Origin: Saprospiraceae bacterium
GTDB lineage: Bacteria > Bacteroidota > Bacteroidia > Chitinophagales > Saprospiraceae
Direction: 5' to 3'
DNA length: 64,000 bases
Assembly (NCBI GenBank): GCA_026129545.1
Contig: JAHCHX010000002.1
Location: forward strand, 248,001 to 312,000
A program made the translations under genes and the position numbers. Shown in pieces: positions 36,877 to 45,909 of this stretch. Below the pieces are notes generated by a model. The model was not told the origin of the DNA, did no database searches, and worked only from the letters and a program-made list of their open reading frames with translations. The first letter of the stretch is position 1, and each line of letters opens with the position of its first letter.

Positions 36877-36884
36877 GTTGATGC
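36660..36884 (+). repeat. 225-bp direct repeat, copy 2
   Basis: Second copy of 34231-34455, here continuous with the IS4-type transposase remnant. It ends GGCTTAACTTAATGGG (36861-36876) plus GTTGATGC. Confidence 0.9.
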
Positions 36885-36901
36885 AGTGATGGGTGCACTA
36901 T

Positions 36902-39193
36902 TTATTGAATTACAATCTTCCCAATTGAAATTTCCTTATAATTTGCATATAATTGAATGAAATACAATCCCTTTGTCAATTGTGAAGCATTGAACTCCGA
37001 TAAAAATTCTCCTGCCTCCTGTCTTGCTTTTTTTATTTCTATAACAACTCCCATTTCATTGACAAGTGAAACATGAATATTCTCTTCTTTGTCAGTATTG
37101 AATTTAACAGTAAAAGTTTCATTTGCAGGATTAGGAAAAATAATAAGGTTTTGTATATTAATACCTTCAATAGTTGCATTAGGTTGTAAAACAACTATCG
37201 TATTTTCTAATTCATAAACACAACCATTGCCAAGTGTGACTGTTACTGTATATGTAGTAGTAGTTGTTGGGGATACATACAAAGATTTGTTGTGAGTTGT
37301 ATCTCCCGTACTCCAAATCGCTTCAACTGCCCATACATACATACCAACTGTTTGCCCAAGCTGTATGGTATCATTTGGATAGTTTAATATTGGTTGAGGT
37401 TCTTCAACATAAACAGTACCTATGTATGCTTTTGTACATCCGGCAATACTCGAAACCGTAACAGAATAGGAAGCAGACGGTGAAATCGGAACAACTTGTA
37501 TAGATTGAGAACTTTCACCTGTGCTCCAATAAAATTCATAATCATACCATGCTGGGCCCCAAGTATTTGCAGTCAAGGTGGCGACAGAATCATATGCGCA
37601 GACTATTTTACTTGGAACAGATAAGCCAATTTCTATTACAACAATGGTCTTTTGCAATGTAACTCCTCCTCCCATGCCGTCACTTATTTGAACTATATAT
37701 GTGGTGTATGGGCTATTATCTGGCGTAATGACAATAGATGATGAAGTATCTCCTTCAGATGTTAAATAGTTCACTCCCTCCCACGTTATTTTTCCCCAAG
37801 TAAAATATTTACCTTCACTTGCTGTAAGTGTAATTGATTCTCCTTTGCAAATTGTATCTGAAGATGCAATTAATGCAGCATTTGATAGTTCATATCGATG
37901 AACACATATTGAATCTATTGAATTTTGATAAACTTCTTGCGGAATGTCTATACAGTTGCCACATAAAGGGGGAAAGTAACCAAAAGGAACAACAAATAAA
38001 CAAATCTCAGTTGCTAAATTGTCATTTCCACCCGTTGTATAATCTACACTCCATTGACCATCACATAAAATCGGAACTGTTGGGCTACAAAAAGTCGGCT
38101 TGGTCCACCAGCCACCAACTTTGATATAGGTTGCGATTCTATATTCACATGGCTTTATATTATCAACATGCCCTTTAATCAATGAATAATTACTATATCC
38201 GGGTATGTTATCAACAATAAAAGTGTCATTTGAACCGTTACTCAGGGTACTGCATAACCATGTACTATCAATGTTCGTTATCACTTTGAACAATGTATCC
38301 ATTCCTTGCTTCATGGTTTTGTCGTTAGTAAAGATTCCCCAGCCATAATCATTAGGCAATTTCCAAGGCTCATCAAATGCACAAAATAAATTTACATCAA
38401 TATTAAAAGAAGTGCTCCAATTAAGCAATTCTCTATTGTACCGAATTGCATTTTCAAGAGATGGTACAGCATTACCAACTGGGTTTCCTTCTGTTTTCCA
38501 CCCGCTTTCTGAAATGATTATTTCTTTTCCGGTGTCAATTGCAAATGGCAAAAGGTCTTGATAACATTGATGAAACCTTTGTATTGCACAATTAATTGAA
38601 GTCCCCTCCCAAAAAGGATAAATATTAGGGAAAATGAAATCGCAAGCGTTCATTACTTCCGGATGGCAGATTAGTTCGGAATAAATGTCAGCACATGAAA
38701 CTGGAATATTAGGGCAGGCTATTTGAACTTGATTGATATAGTTAATCAATTGGGATGGTATCAAATCGCCTCGCAAAAGAACTTCACTCCCTACAATTAA
38801 TTTGTCGGCATAGCCCGCATTTGCAAGCGCAATTCCGTTAGCGATTTGTTGTTGATTTGCGGCAATTCCAGCCGCTGAATTTTCTTTGCCGAGCCAAATT
38901 CCTACAATTACTTTAAATCCTTTTTGTTTGGCAAGGATAGGGATATTCTGTAACCCATTTTGGGTTCCAAAAGTACGAATACCTTCAACCCAAGGTTTAA
39001 GAGTATCTAAAAGGCAAATAATCTGAGCATCTGATATTGAATCGCCTTGATTGGGATTTTGACCAACTTCTGTGTAAGGGCTAAAATTTAGCCATTTCAG
39101 TTTAACAGTTTGGGCAAACAAATATGATGGTTGGCAGGACTCAATGACGAGAAAGGCAACCGATAGCCATATGTGTATATATTTATTTTTCAT
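36902..39193 (-). CDS. AT-rich secreted GH17-like beta-1,3-glucanase with T9SS sorting domain
   Basis: 763 residues from the ATG at 39193, with a signal peptide (about 1-27). Residues 30-330 look like a GH17 TIM barrel: NFSPYTEVGQ near the start, the acid/base glutamate in LIVGSEVLLRGDLIP, NIYPFWEGTS, and the nucleophile glutamate in EIIISESGWKTEGN. Several Ig/PKD-like modules follow (about 440-680), then a type A T9SS sorting domain (LIIFPNPANETFTVKF ... KGLYFIQLYA) ending in KIVIQ. It probably hydrolyses beta-1,3-glucan outside the cell. The frame beyond 39193 runs into the tandem repeats and is rejected. Strongly AT-rich: foreign origin likely. Confidence 0.8.
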   Translation of the reverse strand: MKNKYIHIWLSVAFLVIESCQPSYLFAQTVKLKWLNFSPYTEVGQNPNQGDSISDAQIICLLDTLKPWVEGIRTFGTQNGLQNIPILAKQKGFKVIVGIWLGKENSAAGIAANQQQIANGIALANAGYADKLIVGSEVLLRGDLIPSQLINYINQVQIACPNIPVSCADIYSELICHPEVMNACDFIFPNIYPFWEGTSINCAIQRFHQCYQDLLPFAIDTGKEIIISESGWKTEGNPVGNAVPSLENAIRYNRELLNWSTSFNIDVNLFCAFDEPWKLPNDYGWGIFTNDKTMKQGMDTLFKVITNIDSTWLCSTLSNGSNDTFIVDNIPGYSNYSLIKGHVDNIKPCEYRIATYIKVGGWWTKPTFCSPTVPILCDGQWSVDYTTGGNDNLATEICLFVVPFGYFPPLCGNCIDIPQEVYQNSIDSICVHRYELSNAALIASSDTICKGESITLTASEGKYFTWGKITWEGVNYLTSEGDTSSSIVITPDNSPYTTYIVQISDGMGGGVTLQKTIVVIEIGLSVPSKIVCAYDSVATLTANTWGPAWYDYEFYWSTGESSQSIQVVPISPSASYSVTVSSIAGCTKAYIGTVYVEEPQPILNYPNDTIQLGQTVGMYVWAVEAIWSTGDTTHNKSLYVSPTTTTTYTVTVTLGNGCVYELENTIVVLQPNATIEGINIQNLIIFPNPANETFTVKFNTDKEENIHVSLVNEMGVVIEIKKARQEAGEFLSEFNASQLTKGLYFIQLYANYKEISIGKIVIQ

Positions 39194-39210
39194 TTTTTCA
39201 TTGCACCCAT

Positions 39211-39311
39211 CGGGGGCATGGACGACGTGGCGGCGGTTTATCCGGCGGCATGTCCGGCCATGCATAGTTAGTGGCATTCCCTTTTAGGCCTTCCGGTGTC
39301 GTTGCCGCTAA
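39211..39311 (-). repeat. 101-bp tandem unit 1, attC-cassette-like
   Basis: Identical to the neighbouring unit 39312-39412. Read on the minus strand a unit begins TTAGCGGCAACG and ends CATGCCCCCG, i.e. at G^TT boundaries like those of integron cassettes. This unit's own 3' core is replaced by ATGGGTGCAATG leading into the GH17 gene. Confidence 0.9.
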
Positions 39312-39374
39312 CGGGGGCATGGACGACGTGGCGGCGGTTTATCCGGCGGCATGTCCGGCCATGCATAGTTAGTG
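39306..39374 (-). other. attC-like recombination site candidate (69 nt)
   Basis: On the minus strand it runs from CACTAAC to GTTAGCG. The ends pair outward to TGCCACTAAC / GTTAGCGGCA, and inside GCATGG pairs with CCATGC and GACATG with CACGTC (one mismatch), with unpaired bases on one side. That is the plan of integron attC sites (imperfect hairpin, AAC...GTT ends, about 60-140 nt). The outer cores do not fully match RYYYAAC/GTTRRRY. Confidence 0.4.
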
Positions 39375-39412
39375 GCATTCCCTTTTAGGCCTTCCGGTGT
39401 CGTTGCCGCTAA
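39312..39412 (-). repeat. 101-bp tandem unit 2, attC-cassette-like
   Basis: Perfect copy of 39211-39311. On the minus strand it follows AAGAAGAG^TTAGCGG, so both units start at the same G^TT point. No open frame of interest. Confidence 0.9.
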
Positions 39413-39462
39413 CTCTTCTTTCCCGTCACCCCTAATTGACGGTTAAATTCGCTTTGTCGCCC

Positions 39463-39514
39463 GCCGGGGTTGCGTGTATCCAACTCGAATCGGCTGGATA
39501 CACGCAACCCCGGC
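39463..39514. repeat. 20-bp perfect palindrome with 12-nt loop
   Basis: Left arm 39463-39482 (GCCGGGGTTGCGTGTATCCA) pairs perfectly with 39495-39514. On the minus strand T residues precede rather than follow the stem, so it is not a normal terminator of the recombinase gene. It lies between the recombinase fragment and the 101-bp units. Confidence 0.85.
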
Positions 39515-39524
39515 CACAAAAAAA

Positions 39525-39566
39525 ACGCAGCGTGCCGGACTATGCGTGCCGGCAAGCTGCGCTTGA
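39525..39566. repeat. Imperfect palindrome next to the 20-bp palindrome
   Basis: CGCAGCGTGCCGG (from 39525) pairs with CCGGCAAGCTGCG near 39553-39565 with one mismatch. With the previous palindrome it makes the 220 bp after the recombinase gene unusually structured. Confidence 0.7.
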
Positions 39567-39634
39567 GAATGTTGGCGGGGCGAGGCAGATTGTCCATGAG
39601 AGGTTCCTTTGACGGGCAAAAATAAGCATGTTGG

Positions 39635-40120
<486 letters not shown>

Positions 40121-40132
40121 GTCCGCGGCCTT

Positions 40133-43100
40133 TCATCCTCCATTTTTCACCACCGCCCGCGCCAGCATCCCGCATTCAAACCACACCACCACTCGATAAA
40201 CTCCTGCCGGGAAACGCTCAAACGAGCAGCGGCTAACCCATCCCAACGGCTCACGTTGCTCCAACAGAAATTGGCCGCTGGCATCAAACACCTGAATACC
40301 AACGGGTTGCGCAGCCGCTTCTGAGCAGTCAACCGTCAGCCAATCGCTCGTGGGGTTGGGGTAGAGGCGTATGCTGCCCAAACCTTGGGGCGTGCTCACG
40401 GCCACGCCCGACACCACGACCTCGATGGTCTGTTGCAGGAGCGATACCCCGCAAGGGCTGGTAGCAATCAGCGTCACGGTATAGACACCGCTCGCGGCGT
40501 ATGCGTGGTCAATGTTGGTTCCATTGACGAACGGCGAGCCATCGCCAAAATCCCAAGTGTAGGTGGCGGCGCTTTGGCTCAGGTTGGTGAATCGTACCAC
40601 CCCGCCCGGCAGAAAAGTGTAGGAAAAATTGGCGGTCGGGAAGCCAAACACCTGCACGGCGAAAGTTTGTTCAGCCGTGTCGGCCCCCACGCCGTTAGAG
40701 GCGATGAGTCGGGCAGTGTAGGAGCCGGAAGTCAAGTACTCCACCGTGGGGTTGGGGGCGGTGGAAGCGGCTGGGTTGCCGCCCGGAAACTCCCAGACAA
40801 AGTTGGCGACGTTGGCCGATGAGGTGTTTTCAAAATCCACGGCGGCCGTCAGGCAACCGAGCGTGGTGTCTTGCACCCAAAAGCCCGCCACCGGGGGAAG
40901 CGCCACGGTAAGCGTCTGCTGCATGGCGACAGTGTCGCACACATTCCAGACGGTCAGGGTGACGGTATAGGTGCCTTCGGTGGTGTATGCGTGAGCGGGG
41001 TTTTGCTGGCTGGAGATGGTGTTGTCACCAAAATCCCACAATCGGTTTGCGGCATATTGGCTCTGGTCTGCGAATTGCACCGAGCCATCGGGTTGCACAA
41101 AAAAGACAAAATCGGCGATGGGTAAGGGATTGACGGTGACGACCACCAACTGTGTCAAAGTGTCTTGCCCGGCAGCATTCGAGACAATCAACGTTGCGGT
41201 GTAAACGCCTGTGGTCGTGTAGCTAACGAACGGGTTGGGCAGGGTGGAGCTGGCCGGGGTGCCGCCGGGAAATGACCAAAGCAACGCGGTCACATTCGCG
41301 GAGGAAGCATTGCTGAATGGCACGGTCGCCGCGCCGCAGCCAGTGGTCGAGAGCGGAAACGTGAAATCGGCGATGGGGGGGAGCAGCACGTCCAACGTCT
41401 GGGTGGCGGTCGCGGTGTCGCAATCCGTGATGGCGTAGAGCGTGACGGTGTAGGTGCCTTCCGAGGCGTAGGTGTGTTGAGGATCTTCTTGTTGGCTGGT
41501 GTTGCCGTCGCCAAATTTCCAGAAAAAACTCGTGGCGCTTGACTGGTTTGAAAAATCAATCGTAGCGCCATTTTGGGAAAAGGAAAAATCTGCGTTCGGC
41601 ACTGGATTGACCCACAAATTGGCTTCCGATGAAACGACTTCGTAGCACCCTGCACGCAACACACGGCACCTGAACTGCCAGCCATTTTGCCCGGCGACCA
41701 CACTCAACACCGCGAGTGAGGGTGTCTGAAAACCCGCGTATTGAGCGGCATCGGCGATGTCCTGCCAACCCGTGCCGTCGTTCACCTGCCATTGGAACGC
41801 CCAATTGCCGTTGTTGGCTTCCACCACGAATGTCGCCACGTCGCCGGGGCAAACCGAGTCGGGCGCGGGTGATGCCAGCACTTGGGGCAACGTGTGGTTC
41901 GCCGTGCCTGCGGGCATGGCGGGGAGGTTTTCCACCAAGCCCGCTTCGCCTGCCGAAGCGCCCCGTGTGGTGCCGTTGCAGCCATTGGTGGAGGCCGCCA
42001 CGATGCCCGCTTGCCCGCCCGTCGGGGCGCTCAAACCGGGCAAGTTGGCCAGGATGCGCCCCCCGGAGCCGCCTCCGCCGGGTCCAAAGCAACGGTTGGA
42101 GTTGTTGTTGAAAGTGTTGCCGCCGTTGCCGCCGTTGGCACGCACGACGAGGTTTGCGGGAGCGGCATTTGTTTTTAGCCATATTGTGCCGCCTGCGCCG
42201 CCGCCGCCGGCCCCGTCGCCTTGAGCGAGTGCGGCGCTCAGCCCATTGGCCGAGATAAGGGGGTTGGCCCCAACGATGTCGCCTGCTTCTATCAAGATGA
42301 TGCCGCCGCCGTTGGCCCCCGCACTGAACAGCGTGTTGTTGGAGTGGCCAGCCCCGCCGCCCCCGCCGAGAAACATCCGGTTGGTGGTGAAAGGCGGCGC
42401 ATAGCCTCGGATGCCGGGATAGTAGCCGTCGCAGCCGAGGGCGCTCGGTTCGTCGTTGTCGCCGCCGTTGCCGCCGTCGGTGATGTTCGCGCCGCCACCG
42501 CCGCCGGAGTTGTGGTCATTGCCGCCACCGCCGCCGTTGGCTTGGGGGCCGCGACCGAGTTCCTTGCCCGGCTCGGGCAGCGCGATGCCTTCGCCTTTGT
42601 AGCCGCCGCGCCAATTGGGGAAGGGGTAGAAATAATTGAGTTCGGGAAAAAGAAAATTGCAGTTGTTGCCTGCACCGACATATGCCGCGCCGCCGCGAAA
42701 GCCCGCGCCATCGGCGACAATGGGCGCGTCTATGGTCAGTGTGCCAGCCACTTCGAGTGCCAGCACGCCGCCCGTGGCACCGTTCCACGGCTGGCAGCGT
42801 AGGGTGTCGGTCACAAGGGCGTTGGTGTATTGCGGGATGGTCACCGCCTGCAATTTGCCCGGCAGCGAGTAGGCGTAAACGAGCTTTTTTTGCACAAAAA
42901 GCGCGTTTTCACTCACCGAATCAATCACAGCGCGTTCGTAGCGCCCCGCGAAGTTCATGTTTTGAATCAGGCCATAGAGAAAGTTGTTGCCCGACACAAT
43001 TTCGGTGCCTTGCATCTGAATGAGCAAGACGGGCGCACCCGCGCGAAACCCCGTAGTGTCGCTCACCGTCAATTTGCCAGAGCAGCTGTCAATGGCAGTG

Positions 43101-43207
43101 ACGGCAGCGTAATGGTTGATTGTGCCAGAGATTTGTACGGCTTGAGCGTCTGATGTTTGGAGCTTGAAAAAGAAAAAGATTAGCGAGCATAGCCGAAGTA
43201 TGTTCAT
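40133..43207 (-). CDS. Large secreted glycine-rich PKD-repeat protein with T9SS type A sorting domain
   Basis: 1,024 residues from the ATG at 43207, with signal peptide MNILRLCSLIFFFFKLQTS. Residues about 30-430 form a beta-rich region interrupted by glycine runs (ANGGGGGNDHNSGGGGGAN). Five PKD-type modules follow, recognisable by FGDGNTSQQ, DFGDNTISS and DFGDGSPF blocks alternating with YTVTL strands. The end (GSIRLYPNPTSDWLTVDC ... GVYRVVVWF) is a type A sorting domain for the type IX secretion system. Likely a cell-surface or matrix protein; no catalytic motif is seen. Its stop codon abuts the truncated recombinase, so the island boundary lies here. Confidence 0.82.
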   Translation of the reverse strand: MNILRLCSLIFFFFKLQTSDAQAVQISGTINHYAAVTAIDSCSGKLTVSDTTGFRAGAPVLLIQMQGTEIVSGNNFLYGLIQNMNFAGRYERAVIDSVSENALFVQKKLVYAYSLPGKLQAVTIPQYTNALVTDTLRCQPWNGATGGVLALEVAGTLTIDAPIVADGAGFRGGAAYVGAGNNCNFLFPELNYFYPFPNWRGGYKGEGIALPEPGKELGRGPQANGGGGGNDHNSGGGGGANITDGGNGGDNDEPSALGCDGYYPGIRGYAPPFTTNRMFLGGGGGAGHSNNTLFSAGANGGGIILIEAGDIVGANPLISANGLSAALAQGDGAGGGGAGGTIWLKTNAAPANLVVRANGGNGGNTFNNNSNRCFGPGGGGSGGRILANLPGLSAPTGGQAGIVAASTNGCNGTTRGASAGEAGLVENLPAMPAGTANHTLPQVLASPAPDSVCPGDVATFVVEANNGNWAFQWQVNDGTGWQDIADAAQYAGFQTPSLAVLSVVAGQNGWQFRCRVLRAGCYEVVSSEANLWVNPVPNADFSFSQNGATIDFSNQSSATSFFWKFGDGNTSQQEDPQHTYASEGTYTVTLYAITDCDTATATQTLDVLLPPIADFTFPLSTTGCGAATVPFSNASSANVTALLWSFPGGTPASSTLPNPFVSYTTTGVYTATLIVSNAAGQDTLTQLVVVTVNPLPIADFVFFVQPDGSVQFADQSQYAANRLWDFGDNTISSQQNPAHAYTTEGTYTVTLTVWNVCDTVAMQQTLTVALPPVAGFWVQDTTLGCLTAAVDFENTSSANVANFVWEFPGGNPAASTAPNPTVEYLTSGSYTARLIASNGVGADTAEQTFAVQVFGFPTANFSYTFLPGGVVRFTNLSQSAATYTWDFGDGSPFVNGTNIDHAYAASGVYTVTLIATSPCGVSLLQQTIEVVVSGVAVSTPQGLGSIRLYPNPTSDWLTVDCSEAAAQPVGIQVFDASGQFLLEQREPLGWVSRCSFERFPAGVYRVVVWFECGMLARAVVKNGG

Positions 43208-43282
43208 GCGGAACCGATTTATGGTGATTAGCAAAATTTTTCACGGACGAGGCTGCTTTTTAACGCACAAAAACAAATCTCA

Positions 43283-43315
43283 TTTGGTTTTTCGGCAAAG
43301 CCATTCGTACATTTG
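43283..43315 (+). promoter_or_regulatory. rpsP promoter and leader
   Basis: TTTG (43283-43286), a 21-bp gap, then TACATTTG (43308-43315): a full Bacteroidota-type match. Initiation near 43321 gives a leader of about 75 nt that contains a GCCCGG...CCGGGC hairpin (about 43329-43359), a possible site for control by the ribosomal protein. Confidence 0.6.
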
Positions 43316-43394
43316 CGCCCTCGAAAAGCCCGGCGTTGTTTCAGACAAGGAACCGGGCGAGTATTTTCTCACTTAAATTTTCAAATTTCAGAAC

Positions 43395-44021
43395 ATGGCA
43401 GTCAAACTTCGTCTGCAACGCAAAGGTCGCAAAGGCGCGCCTTTTTATCACATCGTAGTCGCTGACGCCCGCTCCCCGCGCGATGGCCGTTTCATCGAGA
43501 AACTCGGTACTTACAACCCCCTCACGGTTCCGGCCACCATCGAATTGGACCGCGACCGCGCTTACGACTGGCTGAAAAAAGGCGCTCAGCCGACCGATAC
43601 AGTGCGTTCCATTCTTCGTTTCAAAGGTGTTTTGCTCAAAAAACACTTGGACCGCGGGGTGAAAAAAGGTGCATTGACCCCCGAACAAGCAGAAGAGAAA
43701 TTAAATGCTTGGATAGACCAGAAAGAAGCCCGTATCGCTGCCCGCCGCGAGGCCAGCGCTGAGGGCAAGCGCCAATTTGTCGCAGCGGTGGATGGCGTCG
43801 CGAAAGCAAAGCCAAAGCCCGCCCAGCCTGTGGAAGAAGTGGCTGAGCCGGCAGCGGAAGCCGTCGAGGCCACTGCTGAGGTTGTGGAAGCCGTCGAGAC
43901 ATCACCCGTCGAAGCAGCAGCCGAGCCAGTGGTGGAGGCCGTCGCGGAAGCTCCCGAAGCGACCGAGCCTGCCGAGGACGCTGCGCCTGCTTCGGAAGAA
44001 GAAAAATCTGGAGACGCATAA
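43395..44021 (+). CDS. rpsP: Ribosomal protein S16 with long acidic C-terminal extension
   Basis: Small-subunit protein needed for 30S assembly. The S16 fold occupies residues 1-80 (MAVKLRLQRKGRKGAPFYHI, KLGTYNPLT, RILRFKGV-type region). A lysine-rich stretch to about 130 and about 75 residues made mostly of A, E, V and P follow, giving 208 residues against about 82 in E. coli. Long tails are common in Bacteroidota S16. In many bacteria rimM follows rpsP directly; here rimM is 17 kb away at 61096. The gene has its own promoter and terminator. Confidence 0.95.
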   Translation: MAVKLRLQRKGRKGAPFYHIVVADARSPRDGRFIEKLGTYNPLTVPATIELDRDRAYDWLKKGAQPTDTVRSILRFKGVLLKKHLDRGVKKGALTPEQAEEKLNAWIDQKEARIAARREASAEGKRQFVAAVDGVAKAKPKPAQPVEEVAEPAAEAVEATAEVVEAVETSPVEAAAEPVVEAVAEAPEATEPAEDAAPASEEEKSGDA

Positions 44022-44078
44022 CCAAAATCTTCCGGGCATATCCTTATGTTTGCCCTCAGATTTTGATGGTGAAATAAA

Positions 44079-44118
44079 AACCTGGTAAAGTCCTGTGCGG
44101 CTTTACCGGGTTTTTTTT
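44079..44118 (+). terminator. Intrinsic terminator of rpsP
   Basis: AACCTGGTAAAG (44079-44090) pairs with CTTTACCGGGTT (44101-44112) with one mismatch, followed by a T run. Confidence 0.85.
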
Positions 44119-44224
44119 CAAAATATCCCCCCAATTGGCCGATTTTCGGGTGTTTGGTTTCGCGGGTGGCCCCATCTTTCGATCATCGCCCATTAGTTTC
44201 TAATTATCCAACTTAGCGTTTGTC

Positions 44225-45616
44225 ATGCAACCATTAGACGAAAAATACTACGACCGCCTGAACGAAATCGCGGTGGCCATTCAGGAATTCCCCAATCTGG
44301 CGCTTTACCTCGAAGAGGAGGAGGATGAGTACTACAACGCCTTGCGCACGGAGTTCGAGCCGATGCTCTCCGAACTGCACCACCAAGTGGCGGCAGAAGC
44401 GCCGTTGCAATTGGTGACTTTTGAAAAATACCTGTTGGAGCCGCCTTTTGAAGGCTTGTACCTGCCGCGTGTGTTGGGCTACGCGGTGTTGCGCGGCGAA
44501 ATCACCGACCAATACAAATACGTCCGCCCCAACGACCACTTCAAGGACATCCTGCTGGCGATTTGCCAGAGCGTGCATTTCGAGCAGCTGAAAAAACGCA
44601 TCGGGCAAAGCATATCGGTGGGGTTTGCGCTCAGCAGCGATATCTGGATAACCAATCTGATGACGCAGGTGGAAAACAAGCGTATCCGCTACTTCCTCCA
44701 ACAATTAAAAAGCGACCAATACCGCGACGTGAAGGCGCGTGCCGACCTCTATCGACGTTATTCCAATCAGTTCCGCAACGAACTGTACTACTCGGCGGAT
44801 TTCCCCACTTCTTTGGGTGAGATGAAAGCCAATTTCTCGGCGTTGCGCCAGTTTTTGCTCAAACGTTTTGAGGTGGGCGGTGTGAACGACAGCCTCAAGG
44901 AGCAGATGAAGGGCTTTTTGGACAACAAGAACTTTCAGGGCACGGAGGAGTATCTCGAAATGTTGGCCATGTATGGCAACTACACCGAGCTCGACCCAGC
45001 AGAACGGCTGGCCTTTGCCACCCATTTCGAGCGCGAGCGGCGCTCTTTCCCCGAATTCGACACGCGCTACCTGCGGTTCCTGTTGTCGCTCTACACATCG
45101 CCCGGCATCACCGCTGCCAACGACGAGCGCATGAGCGCCGCCGTGGACAAAACTTGGAAAGACAAAATCAGCGATTACTACCGCATTGCCGACAAAATCC
45201 ATAGCCTCGGCTATGTCCATCCCGATGCCATCGAGGCCGTGCAGGATTTTTACAACACACACAAAGGACTTTCGGTGGAAAGCGAGTGCCTGCGCCAGTT
45301 GGTGCTGACTTATTTTGCCCGGCTCATCAATGGCTTGACCGAGCGCGAATACGCCGACTACTTTGAGTTGAACAAGATTTTCGGGGTGTATATGAAGATT
45401 TTTGGCAACCAGCAGTTCAACCAAGCGGTGGAAAAACACTCGATGGAATACATCCGAAAACTCTTGACAAAATTCACCGACAAACGCGCGAAGGACTATC
45501 AGGATGTGAAGCGTTTTGTCTCCGCCCAATTTGTGGACTTCGGCTTTTTGGACGACAAGGAAGTGGTGGAGCTGTTCAAGACGCGACGCAAACGGCGCAA
45601 GGCATCGGAGGGGTAG
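44225..45616 (+). CDS. Conserved protein of unknown function, 463 residues
   Basis: I do not recognise the family. The product is soluble, mostly helical and rich in charged and aromatic residues, with no signal peptide and no membrane helix. The N-terminus is acidic (YLEEEEDEYYNALR). Blocks such as YKYVRPNDHFKDILLAICQS and DYYRIADKIHSLGYVHPDA look like parts of a folded helical domain. The C-terminus is basic (FKTRRKRRKASEG). It reads as a genuine gene by length, even codon use and a sensible ATG. It is flanked by the rpsP terminator and a heptamer array. Confidence 0.7.
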   Translation: MQPLDEKYYDRLNEIAVAIQEFPNLALYLEEEEDEYYNALRTEFEPMLSELHHQVAAEAPLQLVTFEKYLLEPPFEGLYLPRVLGYAVLRGEITDQYKYVRPNDHFKDILLAICQSVHFEQLKKRIGQSISVGFALSSDIWITNLMTQVENKRIRYFLQQLKSDQYRDVKARADLYRRYSNQFRNELYYSADFPTSLGEMKANFSALRQFLLKRFEVGGVNDSLKEQMKGFLDNKNFQGTEEYLEMLAMYGNYTELDPAERLAFATHFERERRSFPEFDTRYLRFLLSLYTSPGITAANDERMSAAVDKTWKDKISDYYRIADKIHSLGYVHPDAIEAVQDFYNTHKGLSVESECLRQLVLTYFARLINGLTEREYADYFELNKIFGVYMKIFGNQQFNQAVEKHSMEYIRKLLTKFTDKRAKDYQDVKRFVSAQFVDFGFLDDKEVVELFKTRRKRRKASEG

Positions 45617-45617
45617 G

Positions 45618-45795
45618 TTGTTTGTTGTTTGTTGTTTGTTGTTCGTTGTTTGTTGTTTGTTGTTTGTTGTTCGTTGTTTGTTGTTCGTTGTTTGTTGTTC
45701 GTTGTTTGTTGTTTGTTGTTCGTTGTTCGTTGTTTGTTGTTTGTTGTTCGTTGTTCGTTGTTCGTTGTTTGTTGTTCGTTGTTTGTTGTTTGTTG
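45618..45795. repeat. Heptamer tandem array (25 units)
   Basis: Twenty-five consecutive TTGTTTG or TTGTTCG units plus three bases, beginning two bases after the stop codon at 45616. The only variation is T or C at the sixth base. All frames are open because of the repeat itself; none is called as a gene. Confidence 0.95.
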
Positions 45796-45814
45796 GTTTC
45801 AGCCAAATAGTCGA

Positions 45815-45865
45815 AGCGCGGGTGAAAGTTGTTTTTGAAAAAAATACCTTCACCCGCGCTTTCTT
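45815..45865 (+). terminator. Hairpin downstream of the heptamer array
   Basis: A perfect 12-bp stem, AGCGCGGGTGAA (45815-45826) with 45849-45860, around a 22-nt loop and followed by TTCTTT. It could end transcription of the upstream gene; the T tract is weak. Confidence 0.5.
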
Positions 45866-45909
45866 TAGATATGCCCACTCATTGACCACATTTTTCACAC
45901 TCCCTCGCT

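Noticed and set aside
45618..45795. Long open frames in all three plus-strand frames, and a 397-residue minus-strand frame through the heptamer array
   Set aside because: The frames are open only because the repeat lacks stop codons; the minus frame is the antisense of the 463-residue gene. It is also not a CRISPR array: there are no spacers.
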